Source: Euborellia annulipes
Taxonomy: Eukaryota > Arthropoda > Insecta > Dermaptera > Anisolabididae
Reading direction: 5' to 3'
NCBI GenBank assembly: GCA_023213315.1
Contig: JAKCPI010001940.1
Span: 1-64,000 of the forward strand
Length of the DNA stretch: 64,000 nt
The translations under genes were made by a program, and so were the position numbers. This document shows positions 44,574 to 57,000 of this stretch, one piece after another. The notes beneath the pieces were generated by a model, which worked only from the letters and a program-made list of their open reading frames with translations, had not been told where the DNA came from and searched no databases. Within the stretch, counting starts at the first letter, position 1. Each line of letters starts with the position of its first letter.

Positions 44574-45250
44574 CTTCCCGATGAGCTAGAGGTGTGAAAT
44601 TTGATATTTAAGAGTCATTTTGATGACGCAAATTGTGAGTTTGGTTTTACCAAAATGGACCAAACTAATGTGGTACTTTATTTGAAACCCTTCGTGAATT
44701 AATGTAATTTCAAAGACTTCCCGATGGGCTAGAGGTGTGAAATGTAATACTTAAGAGTCATTTTTGATGACGCCACTATATGGTGGTTTTGATCAAAATA
44801 GACCAAACTAATGTGGTACTTTATTTGAAACCCTTCGTGAATTAATGTAATTTCAAAAGACTTCCCGATGGGCTAGAGGTGTGAAATGTAATACTTAAGA
44901 GTCATTTTTGATGACGCCACTATATGGTGGTTTTGATCAAAATAGACCAAACTAATGTGGTACTTTATTTGAAACCCTACGCGAATTAATGTAATTTCAA
45001 AAGACTTCCCGATGGGCTAGAGGTGTGAAATGTAATACTTAAGAGTCATTTTTGATGACGCCACTATATGGTGGTTTTGATCAAAATAGACCAAACTAAT
45101 GTGGTACTTTATTTGGAGCCTCACCAAATAAGGCCCTATTAACTATAGTTTTGAATTTTGATATTTACGAGTCATTTTTTTATGATAATGAATAATTTTT
45201 CAATTGAACCAAATCAATACAGGCCAAACTAATGTGGTACTTTATCATAT
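44574..45250. repeat. Tandem array, 144-bp unit, about 4.5 copies
   Basis: CTTCCCGATG starts at 44574, 44717, 44861 and 45005. Inner phrases are GAGTCATTTTTGATGACGCC and AAACTAATGTGGTACTTTAT. Central copies are nearly identical, the edge copies diverged. Confidence 0.9.
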
Positions 45251-46235
45251 TGATGATTTTTGATAAGACTAAAAGACTAAAAAGCTTAAAATAAAAAATA
45301 AAATAAAAAAAAGATTTTTAAAAAAATGTTTATTTAAATTGAACTAAAAAGAGAGAAATAAGAAAGAAATAATTTAATTGTTCTTGTTAAAATTTTTTAA
45401 TATTTATGACTTAAAATAAAAGCGTGGGGGGAGTCGAATCATTCGAACCTATTTAAGTAATATAAAATTTTAAAAATAATTTTCTTCTCTCTTTTAGTCA
45501 ATTTAATAAAAGATTTTAAAATTTTATTTATTTTTATTAATGTTTTCAATTCTGGCCTATTCATAGAATTTGTCCTCTAAGGGGGGATATGTTCATTATA
45601 GCAGCAGCCTGTGAAGCTCGTAATATTAATAAATTTCGCCTCTCTCTATATTTAATAATTCATTTCATGGATTTTGTTATCATTAAAATAACGATATCAT
45701 TAACGCTTAATTAATTATTATCAAAATAAATCTCCTTCAACGAAAAAAATCAATAAATCATCAAATTATAATTTCCCAATGAAAATTAAAATAACAATCA
45801 GCGGGAGATAATTATAATTTTTTTTTTTCCTTTAAATGTTAATTTCTCTCTCGCTGTCAGCGCGCTATCAAATGGATTAGCTCAACCGGAGATAAATAAA
45901 TCATAATCAATTAATAAATGCAAAATTTGTCTTTTTTTTTGTATCTGATGTTGCCATCAGTTAAAATAAATAGAAATTAATAAAGGTTGCTTATAACGGC
46001 TGGTTTTTATAAAAATGGGTATATAAAATGCGAAATTAAATTTAGAATAAAATTTCTATATATCATTTTTCTGAAATATTAAAAAAAAATAAAATTACCG
46101 TTAAAAAACTTCAAAATTACAAGAATAAAATACACTTTAGGAGTTTTATATATTAAAATCAAAATATGCATTTTATCTGAATTTAATTTTATAATCAATT
46201 CTATAATCATAGAGCTGAAGTTCGATCGTTTTTAT
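45251..46235. other. AT-rich spacer
   Basis: 45330-45430 duplicates 15430-15525. A Penelope-like tail phrase (AACGGCTGGTTTTTATAA) occurs at 45996. No gene. Confidence 0.5.
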
Positions 46236-46239
46236 AAGA

Positions 46240-46800
46240 AAACTGGAAAAAACTAAAAAAGTACAAGGGTAAAGTACTTGTACTCCAATTTCTTCAAAGA
46301 CGAGACCTAGCGTACTTTGTTTTGTATATCAAGAATAGTATATATTTAAAATTTAAAAGAAATAATTAAAGTGAATTTTGAGAAAATTGTAAAAACTAAA
46401 AAGGAGGGTAGTATATTAAATAAAAGAAATAATTATGAATTTGAGAAAATTAAAAAAAAAAAGTACATCAGTAAAGTACTAGTATCTCGAATTTCTCCAA
46501 AGACGAGACCTAGCGTAATTTGTTTCGTATATCAGGGATAGTATATATTTAAAATTTAAAAGAAATAACTAAAGTGAATTTTGAGAAAATCGAAAAAAAC
46601 TAAAAAAGTACATCAGTAAAATACTAGTATCCGAATTTCTCCAATGACGAGACCTTGCGTACTTTGTTTCGTATATCAGAAACAGTATATATTTAAAATT
46701 TAAAAGAAATAATTAAAATGAATTTTGAGAAAATCAAGAAAAACTAAAAAGGTAAATTAGCAAAGTACTAGTATCCAAATTTTTCCATAAACAAAACTTA
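46240..46800. repeat. Tandem array, about 143-bp unit, derived from E1
   Basis: Units carry AAAAAGTACATCAGTAAAGT and ACTAGTATC, AATTTCTCCAAAGACGAGAC and TAGTATATATTTAAAATTTA, at about 46251, 46455, 46595 and 46738. The first phrase is the E1 3' marker in inverse sense, so the array probably grew from an E1 fragment. Confidence 0.75.
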
Positions 46801-46947
46801 GAGAACAAAATTTGTAAAAAATCGTTAAAGTCGTTTTTAAGAACTGGTGTGCTAGAAAAAACTGAAAAACGACATGCTATTTATTCAAAACCTTATCATG
46901 TGCTGTTAAATTTTTATTAATTTTGAATTTTTTGTATGATTTTTCAG

Positions 46948-47162
46948 AGTTCAAATGAATCCAATTCAGATCTGACATCATTTCAGCATTGTCCTTTGGA
47001 ACCTGGAAAGATGTCCTGGGCGGAATTAGGATTAGAGTGGGAGGACTCTATCTTTGATGATGATTCCCTCTACGGAACCGATGCTGATGGAGTATTGGAA
47101 CAGCAATTGTTGCAGACCTACGAGACCATCACTTCAGTGCCTATAGGCAATTACACAAATAG
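46948..47162 (+). CDS. Gene 2 exon 2, acidic secreted protein
   Basis: The acceptor TGATTTTTCAG precedes SSNESNSDLTSFQHC in phase 0. Then come KMSWAELGLEWEDSIFDDDS and a helical stretch (GVLEQQLLQTYETITSVPI), ending at AAT AG before GTATGA, a fair donor, with two bases carried over. Codon use and an acidic amphipathic pattern mark it as coding. NYTN would be an N-glycosylation sequon once joined to exon 3. Confidence 0.7.
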
Positions 47163-48407
47163 GTATGAAGAAATTCTATATCTACTGTTATGCTGATTGG
47201 AATATCTGCATAATAATAAAGTTCCATATTAGATAATTAAATTCTCTGAGTTCTTTTCCCATGTTAAGTTCATTTGATTGTGATTTCATCATTCAATAAT
47301 ATCTATTTCAATTCAGAGTAGAACTAATCATGGAACTTAATTGTTATGCAGGTATTTCATTCTACTTCAATAAAACAGATATCAGATATGCAGAAAGAAT
47401 TCAACTATCCACAAAGAACTTGGTTATTATGCAGATATTTGAACACCAGCATTACTTTTGAATTCTTTCATAACTGAAATTCACGAATTGTTGGACGGTT
47501 CTATTCTTTAAAAATTGATATTTTTTCTTTCCATCGGTTGGTTTTATATCTATGATTTATATAAATAAATAGTTCCAAAAAGATTCAAAGCACTTATTTG
47601 AAGTAGTCCTGTTTTTCATTGGTATAAAGAAATATAATTTCGAGATGCTAAGTTAATTAACTCGTAAATAAAAGAAAAAACTAGAAAACATTCCCAGGAG
47701 TCGAACCTCCAGTGATTTAGTTCAAGGGGGGTTTTCACCTGAAAATCATAAATTCGTAAAGATAGTGAAATTTATATTTTCTAATTTGACTTGAAATAAA
47801 ATCAAAGAGCTTAGAACAGAAAAAATCATTTTTAAATTCCTGGAATTAGTATCTCCGACCTGGATTTAAATAAGTTCGTAATCTAACAGAAATCAGGATT
47901 TCTCGACGGATTAGATCTGTTGATCTGATTTAGATGATCGTAGGTCAAATTTCCAAAGGAAAAAGGGGAAGGGAGATCTGGAGGATTTGGAAAATTCTTT
48001 TCTTCGAACCCAAAAAGAAAAGCAAGAACAATTGAAGTTTTACAGAAAACCAAATATCTGGATAAGAGAGCTCAAAGAATGAAGAAAATTATTTCAAATT
48101 CCTGGAATTAGTATCTCCGACCTTGATTTAGATAAGTTCGTATCCTGATCTGTAGGATTTTGGGCAAATTTGTTTCTACAAGCTAGACATAGAAGAAAAC
48201 AAGGTGAAGGGAGATGTGGAGGAATTTGGACAAATTCTTTTCTTCAAACTCCCCATCTGCTACAATAATAACTTCAAACATATTCCAACCTCTAGGATGC
48301 TATTGGTGTAAAAATATTGTTCTACTTTGTATTTTGTTGTCAAAAGTTCAATCATAGGCAAATTCACTTCCTCATAAGACTAATTCAATTTTTTTTCTCA
48401 CTTTCAG
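47163..48407 (+). repeat. Gene 2 intron 2 with internal duplication
   Basis: 47825-47995 and 48090-48245 repeat AATTCCTGGAATTAGTATCT, GATTTA.ATAAGTTCGTA and GAAGGGAGAT.TGGAGGA about 260 bp apart. GTCGAACCTCC at 47700 is a B-box-like phrase on the minus strand. No exon seen inside. Confidence 0.6.
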
Positions 48408-48666
48408 TGCCTTAGACTCTACAGAATCCCCCTTGATGGAGCTAATTAGCGATATCGTGGAGATTTTAGAGTCAACTTGTGAACAGGCAGTAGAGGTCGC
48501 AACACAAGTCGAGAAAGCAGCATACTCCATACAAGCGCAGATCATTCAACGGTTTCTCTATTTCGGCAAAGGTCGGCCAGTCGATTGGCAATCAGGATTG
48601 CATCCAATGATGACAGCACGGATTAGAAGACCTCGGATTCCGAATCATGCCTGGATCATCATTTGA
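48408..48666 (+). CDS. Gene 2 exon 3, terminal exon
   Basis: The acceptor is CTCACTTTCAG. The first base completes a Ser codon from exon 2. The exon encodes ALDSTESPLMELISDIVEIL, a long helix (ESTCEQAVEVATQVEKAAYS), then a basic tail (FGKGRPVDWQSG, ARIRRPRIPNHAWIII) and a TGA stop. With exons 1 and 2 the product is about 184 residues with only two Cys after the leader. The helical, small secreted style is like gene 1 but there is no clear sequence similarity. Function unknown. A poly(A) signal is possible at about 48888 (AATAAAATT). Confidence 0.7.
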
Positions 48667-48699
48667 TGTCTACCAAACTTTGAATCTAAATTCCCATAA

Positions 48700-50800
48700 A
48701 GACATGTTCCCAATTAGCCAAACAAAAGTTTAAGTTGGCAGCTCTATTCCGGTTGGTTGATCGGTTGGCAACACTGTATTTATTATTTTTCTTATCCTCC
48801 GATTGTGGTATAGATCTCGTTTTGTCAAAATATGAACTCAACAGTTGGAATGCCTGTGGAAAGTTGAACAATCATTTTTACCGATTAATAATAAAATTAA
48901 AAAATACAATGCTGCCAACCGAACAGCACTTCATGGAAAATATACAAACCAATTGTTATATTTAAAAAAAAAAATATACGATATGTAAATTTTGCTTTCA
49001 TTGTTGCTGAGAATTATTTTTTATAATAACCGAATTATTCATTTAATTCAAAATTTATATAAATATTATATTTTTATTTGTAATTATTATTTATTATTTT
49101 ATTTATTCATAGTTTTAAATCGTAAAATAACAATGTATTTATATTTGTAAATATTTTACCCGCCGAACCCCACAGCGGGAATAATAAGGGCGAGGATAAA
49201 AGAAGATTTGTAAATATTTTAAATAAAATCTTTATTTAATAAGAAAAAATAAAATTTAAATATATTTTAATTGTTAAAACTGTTTACTTTCTTATCAACA
49301 ATCAATATTTTATTATTAAATTAAATTTAATTGTTTTAAAAATAGACGAATTAATTTTTCCTTTTTTGAAAAATTTCAAAGAGATGTAGAATGTATACAT
49401 GTTATATATATATAAAGAAAATTATTATCGTGAATGTAGTTACAAGTATATGATTAATTGTTCACTTTTTATTTTAATAGAATAATTAGACGTTAGAGAG
49501 AGAAGGGATTTCCTATAGAATTCCAATTCTAATATATTACCTAGTCATAAATTGTATATCTTGAGATCAGTCGTCCCGTTTGTTTTTGAATGGATCCGAC
49601 GGGAAGTTGGCGTCACACTAGAACGGAAAAGTTGAATAGAGCTTCATATTATATCGCTCTCGTTCATCTCTTGACTTCCTACAAATTTAACTAACTACAA
49701 GGTCTCCTCTAAAAAAAAATAAAAAAAATAATAATAATAAAAAGCCAATGCTCTTTTCCCTTTTGTTGAGGTTAGATTCAAGATGGCGGTAGACATCATA
49801 ACTACGCTAATCAATCAAATAACAAAATTTTTAGATAATGCACGACAGACCAAATAATGGAAAAATTGAATTTATTTAATTTCTTTATTATTTTATTTAC
49901 TTGCCATTTTATCTACTACTTCTCTTGTCCTAATCATGTGAATTAATGAACGTAAAGAGAAATGAAAACTTATATTAAATCTCCTTTAGAAATAATTAAT
50001 TAATATTTAATTTATAGAATAATATTTATGAGATTTAATTAATTTTTTTAATTCTTAATTTTGCAATCAATCAAAGAGATGTAGAAAATATATAAACACA
50101 TATTTGAATTATAACCTCTTTTAATTATTAAAATTACATAATACCAACAAAACAAACTTTGGTTAATCAATTGTTGCCATCTCTTTTTATTTATAATAAT
50201 TATAAATTTGTTTTTTTAATTTTAAATCATTAAAATTAAATTTATATTTATATATTTTCTACATCTCTTAGAATTAATAATAACCACTAGTGTTATATTT
50301 TTATGGAATATTATTTTGATATTTTGATATTATTGTAAAAGAAAAATAAAATACAATAAATAAATGTAAACAAAAATGTATGGGGCTGAAAGAGGGCAGC
50401 CAACATCCGAAAATAAATAAAAAAAAAAAAAAAAATATTTTAAATAAATTCTTTTAAATATTAAACTATCAAATAAATTAATAGTTCTTATTAATATTTC
50501 AATTTTATTGTTCTATATTATATTATATATTTTTTGAGAGAAACATAACCTAAAATCTGAGTAAATGAGCAAAGCTTTCACGATTGTTATCATTAGAAGT
50601 AAAAAAACATTTTTTTTATTGTTAATAATAGTGGTTTATTTTTCTTAAAAAAAAAAGATAATAAATAATAGAATTATTATAAAAAAAAAAAAATAGGGAA
50701 AAAAGGGGCATACTTGCAGGACAGACAAGCGTAGGTCTATATTATAGAATCAAAATTTTTTGATTGATGAAATTCATTTTTAAGAATTTCAACGAGTTAA
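48700..50800. other. AT-rich spacer with GATGTAGA motifs
   Basis: Motif copies at 49378, 50073 and 50253 (inverse). TCCGACGGGAAGTTGGCG at 49593 and CAAGATGGCGGTAG at 49780 are short GC patches. No gene seen. Confidence 0.45.
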
Positions 50801-51880
50801 CAAAAATGGCGTATGAATGTAATTAAGTTTAATTATAAATAGCAAGTGTTTTTTCATCCTCCGCTGCTTATGATAAGGATTAATTAAAAAAAAAGTCCGA
50901 CCACGTGATTAGAAGGCTCGTGCTACTAATTGGATGCATATCATAATTATTCATGGAATTTCAAGTTTTTTTTTTCATTTAATATCATTTGAACCGAATC
51001 AACATTCGCTCATTATATTTAATTTATAGAAGTGCGGCCCGGTGAAGGTGGTCCGTGGTACCTTAAACTCAGCGGGTGATTAATTTTAATTGTTTTTTAA
51101 AAGATAATTTAGTTCCAAGCTTGAGCTTTTTTTTTGAAAAAATAATTCTGAAATGAGTATATTTTTATGGTGGAGTTTTGAATTAAAGTTGTGATATATT
51201 GAAATCAGGACTTCCACGTGTCTTGCATATTTACAGTAGTTGGTTGCTCAGTCTCGGCTTGGTAGACCGATTGTTTGGATTATTTTTTCACTTTATAAAA
51301 AATAGCACTTTTTCACGTTTATATCCCAGATTTCGACACCATACAATAGAATTAGGAACTTGTTTATAATGTTTTATAAAGATGGTGGTAGGCAAGTGTG
51401 TCATTTGTGTATATGAGATTTTAGTTGTTTTATTTTCAGGACGGTGGGGTTGTCGTCATGACGGGTAACATATATAATTATATTTTTGGTGGAAGTTTTT
51501 CTGATTAATTAATATGTCCATGGTGGTGGATGGTGGAGGGATCTGGTATTCGGTGTTTGAGGAATTCAGTAACCAGGGAGGAAGAAAATGGAATTAGACA
51601 AAAAATATAACAAAAACCACCATAAATATACTCTATTAAAAAGTAAAAATATAAAATTGGTTAATAATTTCTCCAACAGATGGCGTTGTATTTGCAGAAC
51701 ACGTTTTTCATTACTTCATCTATTGTTCACTGTCTAGTACACTGCCACCTGTTGACAATATTTGTAAGCTGTTTTTTTTTTTTTTGCAAATTTCAATATT
51801 AATTCTTATTTTATTTATTTTTAAAATCAGTTATCTGTAAAAACGATAAAGAATTCTCATTGAACATGAATCAATTGAAT
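50801..51880. other. Spacer, nothing firm
   Basis: Slightly less AT-rich. Weak similarity to a 28S rRNA start was considered and rejected. TGGTGGTGGATGGTGGAGGG occurs at 51520. No ORF. Confidence 0.4.
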
Positions 51881-51902
51881 GACTTAGGGTACTCTAGCGT
51901 GT

Positions 51903-52060
51903 CATAAAAAAAGAAAAAGAAGAGGACCTTGGGAAGGCCGTCGTCGTTGTTGCAAAAGAATGAATGCATCCCAAAAACCACCCAACCTCAGAGAAGATGA
52001 AAAAGAAGAAGAAATTTTGTTCCGCCATATTAGATTCCATCAGCTGGAAAAATTTTAAAA
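51903..52060 (+). other. Short open stretch, basic then acidic
   Basis: Open for about 52 codons without a start: KKRKRRGPWEGRRRCCKR, then PPNLREDEKEEEILF, to TAA at about 52056. A GACTTAG acceptor-like site precedes it but the pyrimidine tract is poor. It might be an exon remnant, low support. Confidence 0.15.
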
Positions 52061-53570
52061 ATAGAAAATTTTACCTTGTATGATTTTTTGATTTTATTAA
52101 AACAATTTGCAGTCTAAAAGAATAAATTTTTTAGAGGTTATAATATTCAAAATGATGTTTATATCAGTCAAATCATTCATTATTACGTAAATACTATTCT
52201 AGTCAAATGATAAATAATTTTTATTAAAAAAAAATGGCGATATATTTTTAGGTTATGTTAAGTTTCATTTTATAGATATAAAGATGGATAAAGAAAATAC
52301 TTATAATGCATATAAATTTACTCAATTTAAAATTGTATTAATAAAATTAAAAGAATATTTAAAATAATCAAATATATATTAATAAAAATTTAATTAGTTT
52401 GAATATTGAGAATTTTTCCAAGAGATGTAGAATGTATATATTTATTTTAAATTATTTCTAAAAACAAATTAATTAATTAATTGTTGTTTTGGAAATTAAT
52501 AATAGATTTATATTTATTTTTTCTATATTAATTGAGTTTAGAATAAAAAAAAAGAAAAAATGAAATGAGGTTAAGTTGCAAGAGAAGGACATATTGCTAG
52601 ATAATTTCTATTGAATACAAACGGGATAATAATATTAAATTTTGCTTCACTAATGACTTATAAATTTAAATTTCATTATTTATTATTATGATTTTAGAAT
52701 CTTTTTCAAAATGATAAAAAGTAAAATTAGAAATTTTAATATTAATTGAAAAATTAAAAGAATTATTTAATTAATAATACTAATATTCGACTCCATTTTA
52801 TAATTAGTATTATTGCATTAATCAAAAATATACTTTTTTTTTGAGGTTATGCATTCAAAATGGCGTTAACACACAAATGTCAAATCAATCATTTTAGCTA
52901 ACAATATATACAACACTAATCAAAAAATAAATAATTTTATCAATTAAAAAAAAGGAGCAATTTTTTTTTAAGGTTAATAACGAATAAAATCAAATAATTT
53001 ATTTAAAAATTTAAATTTTAATAAAAATATATCCTTATTAAGGGAATACATTTAATTTAAAAGATATTCAAAGAGATGTAGAGCGTATATAAGTATATAT
53101 GTATCAATTTTAAGTAAAATTTTAGCATTAATTATTATTGACTGGTAAATAGCAAAATCAAATTTTTTTTTTCAAGGTAAAATCCTTGGTCTCTCTCTCT
53201 TTTTAACGCTCTATTCTTCAACTAGGACAAACGGTTTTTTTTTTTTAAGTTTGAGGGTTCGTTTTTAAAGAGTCAAGAAAAATAACGGTAATCTTTTCTT
53301 TCTCTCTGATTTTTTTTTTTTTTTTAGGATGTGTCAAAAGATTTGCATCTTGGAGCACGCGCTCTGACATTCGAATGGACCATTTGTGTTTAATGAAATA
53401 TGATATCGTCTTATACAACAACAATAATACATTTGAAATAAAAAAAAAAAAAAATAGCATACAGGTGATCATTTTTTTTTCTTTTAACAAATGAAAGTAA
53501 AATTTTAAAAATTATCTATTTATTTTTATTTTTTTTAACAACAAAAAAACTTTAAATTGCAAAAAAATCA
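52060..53570. other. AT-rich spacer with motif copies
   Basis: GATGTAGA motif at 52421 and 53071, with AGGTTATG plus ATGGCG phrases at 52232 and 52845. Poly(T) tracts. No gene. Confidence 0.5.
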
Positions 53571-53574
53571 ATAA

Positions 53575-54200
53575 TAATATTTTATATATATTTATATACA
53601 ATCTACATCCCTTTGATTTCGTGCCAAATTGATTTTGACATTTAAACTGGAAGTAATTCTCTTGAAATAATAATAATTATTAAGAAATAAATATTAAATT
53701 CCATTTTCTTAAAATGTCCATATGAAAATAGTAAAATAAAATAATACGATAATAAAATTTTTTATTTTAGACTGACCAATATGGCCATTTGGAGGTTAAT
53801 TTTTATTTTATTTTTTAATTTAAAATCTTTTGCCTATTAAGTGAGTTTATGAATTAAATATGTAAATAAACCTTTAATAGTATTTTATATATATTTATAT
53901 ACAATCTACATCTCTTTGATTTGGTGTCCAGTTGATTTTGATATTTAAATTGGAAGTAATTTCTCTTGAAGGAATAATAATTATAAACAAAGGACGAAAT
54001 ATGAATTCCAGTTTGACTTAAAACGTCTAAACAAAAATAAAAAATAAAATAATACGAGAATAAAAACGTTTGTTATTTTATATTGACCAATATGGCTGCC
54101 ATTTGTAAGGTTATGTTTTTTTTTCTTTAAATTCACAAATAATTACCTCTTTTGCCCTTTAGGTGAGTTTATAAATTTAAATATATAATTTTTTTTAAGT
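53575..54200. repeat. Two-unit tandem duplication, about 310 bp
   Basis: ATATACAATCTACATC.CTTTG starts at 53595 and 53905. GGAAGTAATT, AAAATAATACGA and GACCAATATGGC follow in the same order in both. Confidence 0.75.
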
Positions 54201-54711
54201 TATTTTAATGAGCACGCTTTTAATTTTCACTAGCTAATAAAAAAAAAAAATATATATAAAATTGATGTTCAAAATCAATTATAACAGCTTTTGTTTGAAA
54301 TAGGAATAACAAGAATTGAAAACAATTTAGAAGTTTAATGAATTGGAAAAAGAGTTAAAAAAACAGGGTGTATCAAAAATATAAATTTAAAAACATAAAT
54401 AAGCCCTCTATCTATTCTATTAAATGAAAATATTATTGATATTATTTTCAAATATAGTTTTTTAATATTGATGGATTAATTAATTTAACCTTAAATTTGA
54501 ATTATTTTAAATTAAATAAATAATTATAAAGTGATTTATTTGACTTTGGTGGTGAATTTTTGTATTAACGCCATTTTGAAAATATAACCTCTAAAACAAA
54601 ATTTTCTTTTTGAATCACCCTATATATAAATAGCTAAAATTTTTAACTCTTCAGGCTAAAATTAAACAAAAAAAAAAAGTTAATAGATAGATAATGTCAA
54701 AAAGGTGAGAG

Positions 54712-54744
<33 letters not shown>

Positions 54745-55340
54745 AATGAATACCTAATAAGATTATTATATTCTTTGTTCAGGTCGCATGCGGCGGCCCT
54801 CAGGGCTTAAAAAAAAATATTTTCATTCATTTATTCGTTTATGAATGACAAAAAAAAAAAAAGCGAAGAATGAATCAACTCGTTTTGGGCATCGTTAAAT
54901 TTTTTTTTTTTTTTTAAATAACTCCTTTTTCCTGAAATTATCATTTTTCTTAAATATTATTGAGCTCTGATGTTTCATTCAACTATATTTCTCAAGTTAA
55001 AATATAAATGAATTTAAATTTGACTCTCTGACGATTTATTTAATTTATTATGTAGCAGAAGCTTCCTTGTTGATCACTCGTGGTTTTCTTTTTTAATTAT
55101 TTAAAAAAAAAAATTTATTTTTTTATTTTCTTTAATTTTTTTTATTTTTATTTTTTTTTAATTTTTATTTTTTGTTTTATTTAAAATTTTTTTTTTATTT
55201 TATTTAATTTACATACAACATATTAAATTAAAATATAATTGTCTGATATAATATTTTTTTAATTTTAATTATAAATTGGATTTACGGGATGTAGTAAGCA
55301 TATAACCTCATTTTTTTGATTATTAACTATAATTTTATTT
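54200..55340. other. Simple A/T sequence
   Basis: Long homopolymer and (AAT)n stretches (54713-54733). CGCATGCGGCGGCCCTCAGG at 54785 is an isolated GC patch. No gene. Confidence 0.5.
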
Positions 55341-55344
55341 ATTT

Positions 55345-55440
55345 TGGATATAAAGGACAGGCCAATATGGAGAATAAAGGCCAATAAAGGACAAGCCAAT
55401 ATTCTCCATATTGACCTGTCCTTTATATCCAAATGTTGAT
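55345..55440. repeat. 32-bp inverted repeat
   Basis: TTGGATATAAAGGACAGGCC...GGAGAAT at 55347 faces ATTCTCC...CTGTCCTTTATATCCAA at 55402. The sequence is related to the 3' end of the small gene at 56009 (TGTCCTTCATACACCCAAAT on the plus strand). Confidence 0.75.
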
Positions 55441-55514
55441 AAAATCAATAAAAGCTTTATTTATATTTTCTTTAATATATTTATTATAATGATAATATTT
55501 CTATTTATTTACTG

Positions 55515-55552
55515 GGGGGGGGGGGGGGGGGGGAGGGGGGGGAAAAAGGGGG
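55515..55552. repeat. Poly(G) tract
   Basis: About 38 bp of G with single A interruptions. Prone to G-quadruplex formation and assembly error. Confidence 0.85.
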
Positions 55553-55711
55553 TTTTTAATGAGGACTTCTTGTTTTATGTTTGATATTAAAACAATTTAG
55601 TCAATCGATGGAAACATAAAAAATGAAATTTACTTTAGATTATTATTATTTTTTAAAAAAAAAAACAATTAACAGGAGCTGGAAGATGTAGGCAGCCAGG
55701 ATGGAATAAAT

Positions 55712-55775
55712 TTTTTTTTACAATATCGTCGACGTTCCGGGAACGCATCGTTTACATCTTCAAGAGGAAAATACT
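55712..55775 (-). mobile_element. Penelope-like terminal motif, minus strand
   Basis: The minus strand reads CTTGAAGATGTAAACGATGC, GTTCCCGGAACGTCGACGAT, then TTTATTCCATCCTGGCTGCC. The GGAACGTCGAC box replaces GAAACGTCGAC. Confidence 0.4.
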
Positions 55776-55871
55776 GTACAATGTATATTCACACAAAAGG
55801 ACTTTTATTTACACATTGAATTAGCGGGCATTTGGGTGAGATTGCCATCAAGTAGGGGCGGGGAAGGTAGA

Positions 55872-55998
55872 ATGGCGTTTTCTGCTCTCTATCAATTTCT
55901 CTTCCTCCTCTTTTTAGACGCTACATGTTCAGAATCTTTCAGTGCAAATTTAAAAGGTGCATATACTGTAAATTATTATAATAACCTCTTTTAACTAT
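55872..55998 (+). CDS. Short ORF with signal peptide
   Basis: ATG at 55872 reads MAFSALYQFLFLLFLDATCS then ESFSANLKGAYTVN and a stop at about 55997, 41 residues. The leader is a good signal peptide. The same bases make a pyrimidine tract plus AG (CCTCCTCTTTTTAG), so it could instead be an intron end. GGTGCATAT after codon 28 is a weak donor. Confidence 0.2.
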
Positions 55999-56008
55999 CA
56001 TTTTAAGT

Positions 56009-56209
56009 CTACATATTGGCCTGTCCTTCATACACCCAAATGTTGATAAAATCAATTAAAATTTCGTTTATATAATCTTTAATAGAATTATAATGAATCC
56101 AATCCTTGAATTCGTCCATTGTGAGGGGCTCTAGACTAGGAGGAGTAAAAGGAAGGCCAACATTTGGAGGAGGGGGATGTGAGACGCGTGTTGGTGTGTC
56201 ATTCATTGG
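56009..56209 (-). CDS. Small Pro-rich/helical protein, possible exon
   Basis: ATG at 56209 gives 66 residues: MNDTPTRVSHPPPPNVGLPF, TPPSLEPLTMDEFKDWI and a helical end (YINEILIDFINIWVYEGQAN). Codon use is far from the local A/T background. A good acceptor (GTATTTACAG) lies 20 bp before the ATG, so it may be a terminal exon. A decayed copy of its last 60 bp sits at 55385-55450, showing local duplication. Family not recognised. Confidence 0.4.
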   Translation of the reverse strand, partial: PMNDTPTRVSHPPPPNVGLPFTPPSLEPLTMDEFKDWIHYNSIKDYINEILIDFINIWVYEGQANM

Positions 56210-56409
56210 CCGCACTTAGCTGTAAATACAGTTGTAAATTTAGTGCACGATGTATGTATGTTGTGTATAGTGGGCCTATCAATAAAAATCAGAATTTATA
56301 TAAATATATTTTTCAAATACATAACTATACAATATGGCGTCCTTCTATACTCCACAACGCAATTAGATCCCCTTCCTATTTATTTCCTCTTGTCAGATAG
56401 CAAGGTAAG

Positions 56410-57000
56410 CAAGTAAGGAAGTTAATAACTCACATCCTCTGCCTTGTTGAGACTAAAAAAAAAAAAAAAAAAAAAAATTCATTCTATATCGTATATAAAG
56501 GGTTTATAAATATTATATTTTCATCTAATTACCAGATCTTCCGTTTATTTGTTAAAATAAAATAAAAAAAAAAAGATTTATGTTAAAAAAAAAGTTATTT
56601 TTGATAATGAACTTGATTGTATTTATTTTCGCTCGAGAGAATACATTTATTTTTAGATGATGATTTCTTCTTGTCAATTTCCGTGATATTAAAACAATCA
56701 TGGCGTAAAGAGAGAGAAAAATAAAAAATTTGATTTGAAGTTAGGTTTATAAATAAGAAAATAAATAATCAATCAGAATTTCTATTATTATTAAATTATT
56801 ATTTTAATTAAATTATTTAATTATTAAAATAAAAAATTAATTGAATATTAATTATAAATTTCAACAAAGTAAACATTTATCAATTTCAAATAGGTCTATA
56901 TATTTATTAAAAATTATGTGGCCCTAAATTATTTTATTTACACTGAAATTAAATTATTTTTAATCATCAGGAGTAAAAAAAATATAATTAGAAAGAAATT
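56410..57000. other. AT-rich spacer
   Basis: Poly(A) at 56455-56477. No ORF. Confidence 0.5.

Noticed and set aside
50855..51085. Similarity to the start of 28S rRNA (CTTAAACTCAGCGGGTGAT and TCCTCCGCT...TATGATAAGG, both inverse)
   Set aside because: The two phrases are adjacent in real rDNA but about 170 bp apart here, with no 5.8S or further 28S sequence. Probably chance, at most a tiny decayed fragment.
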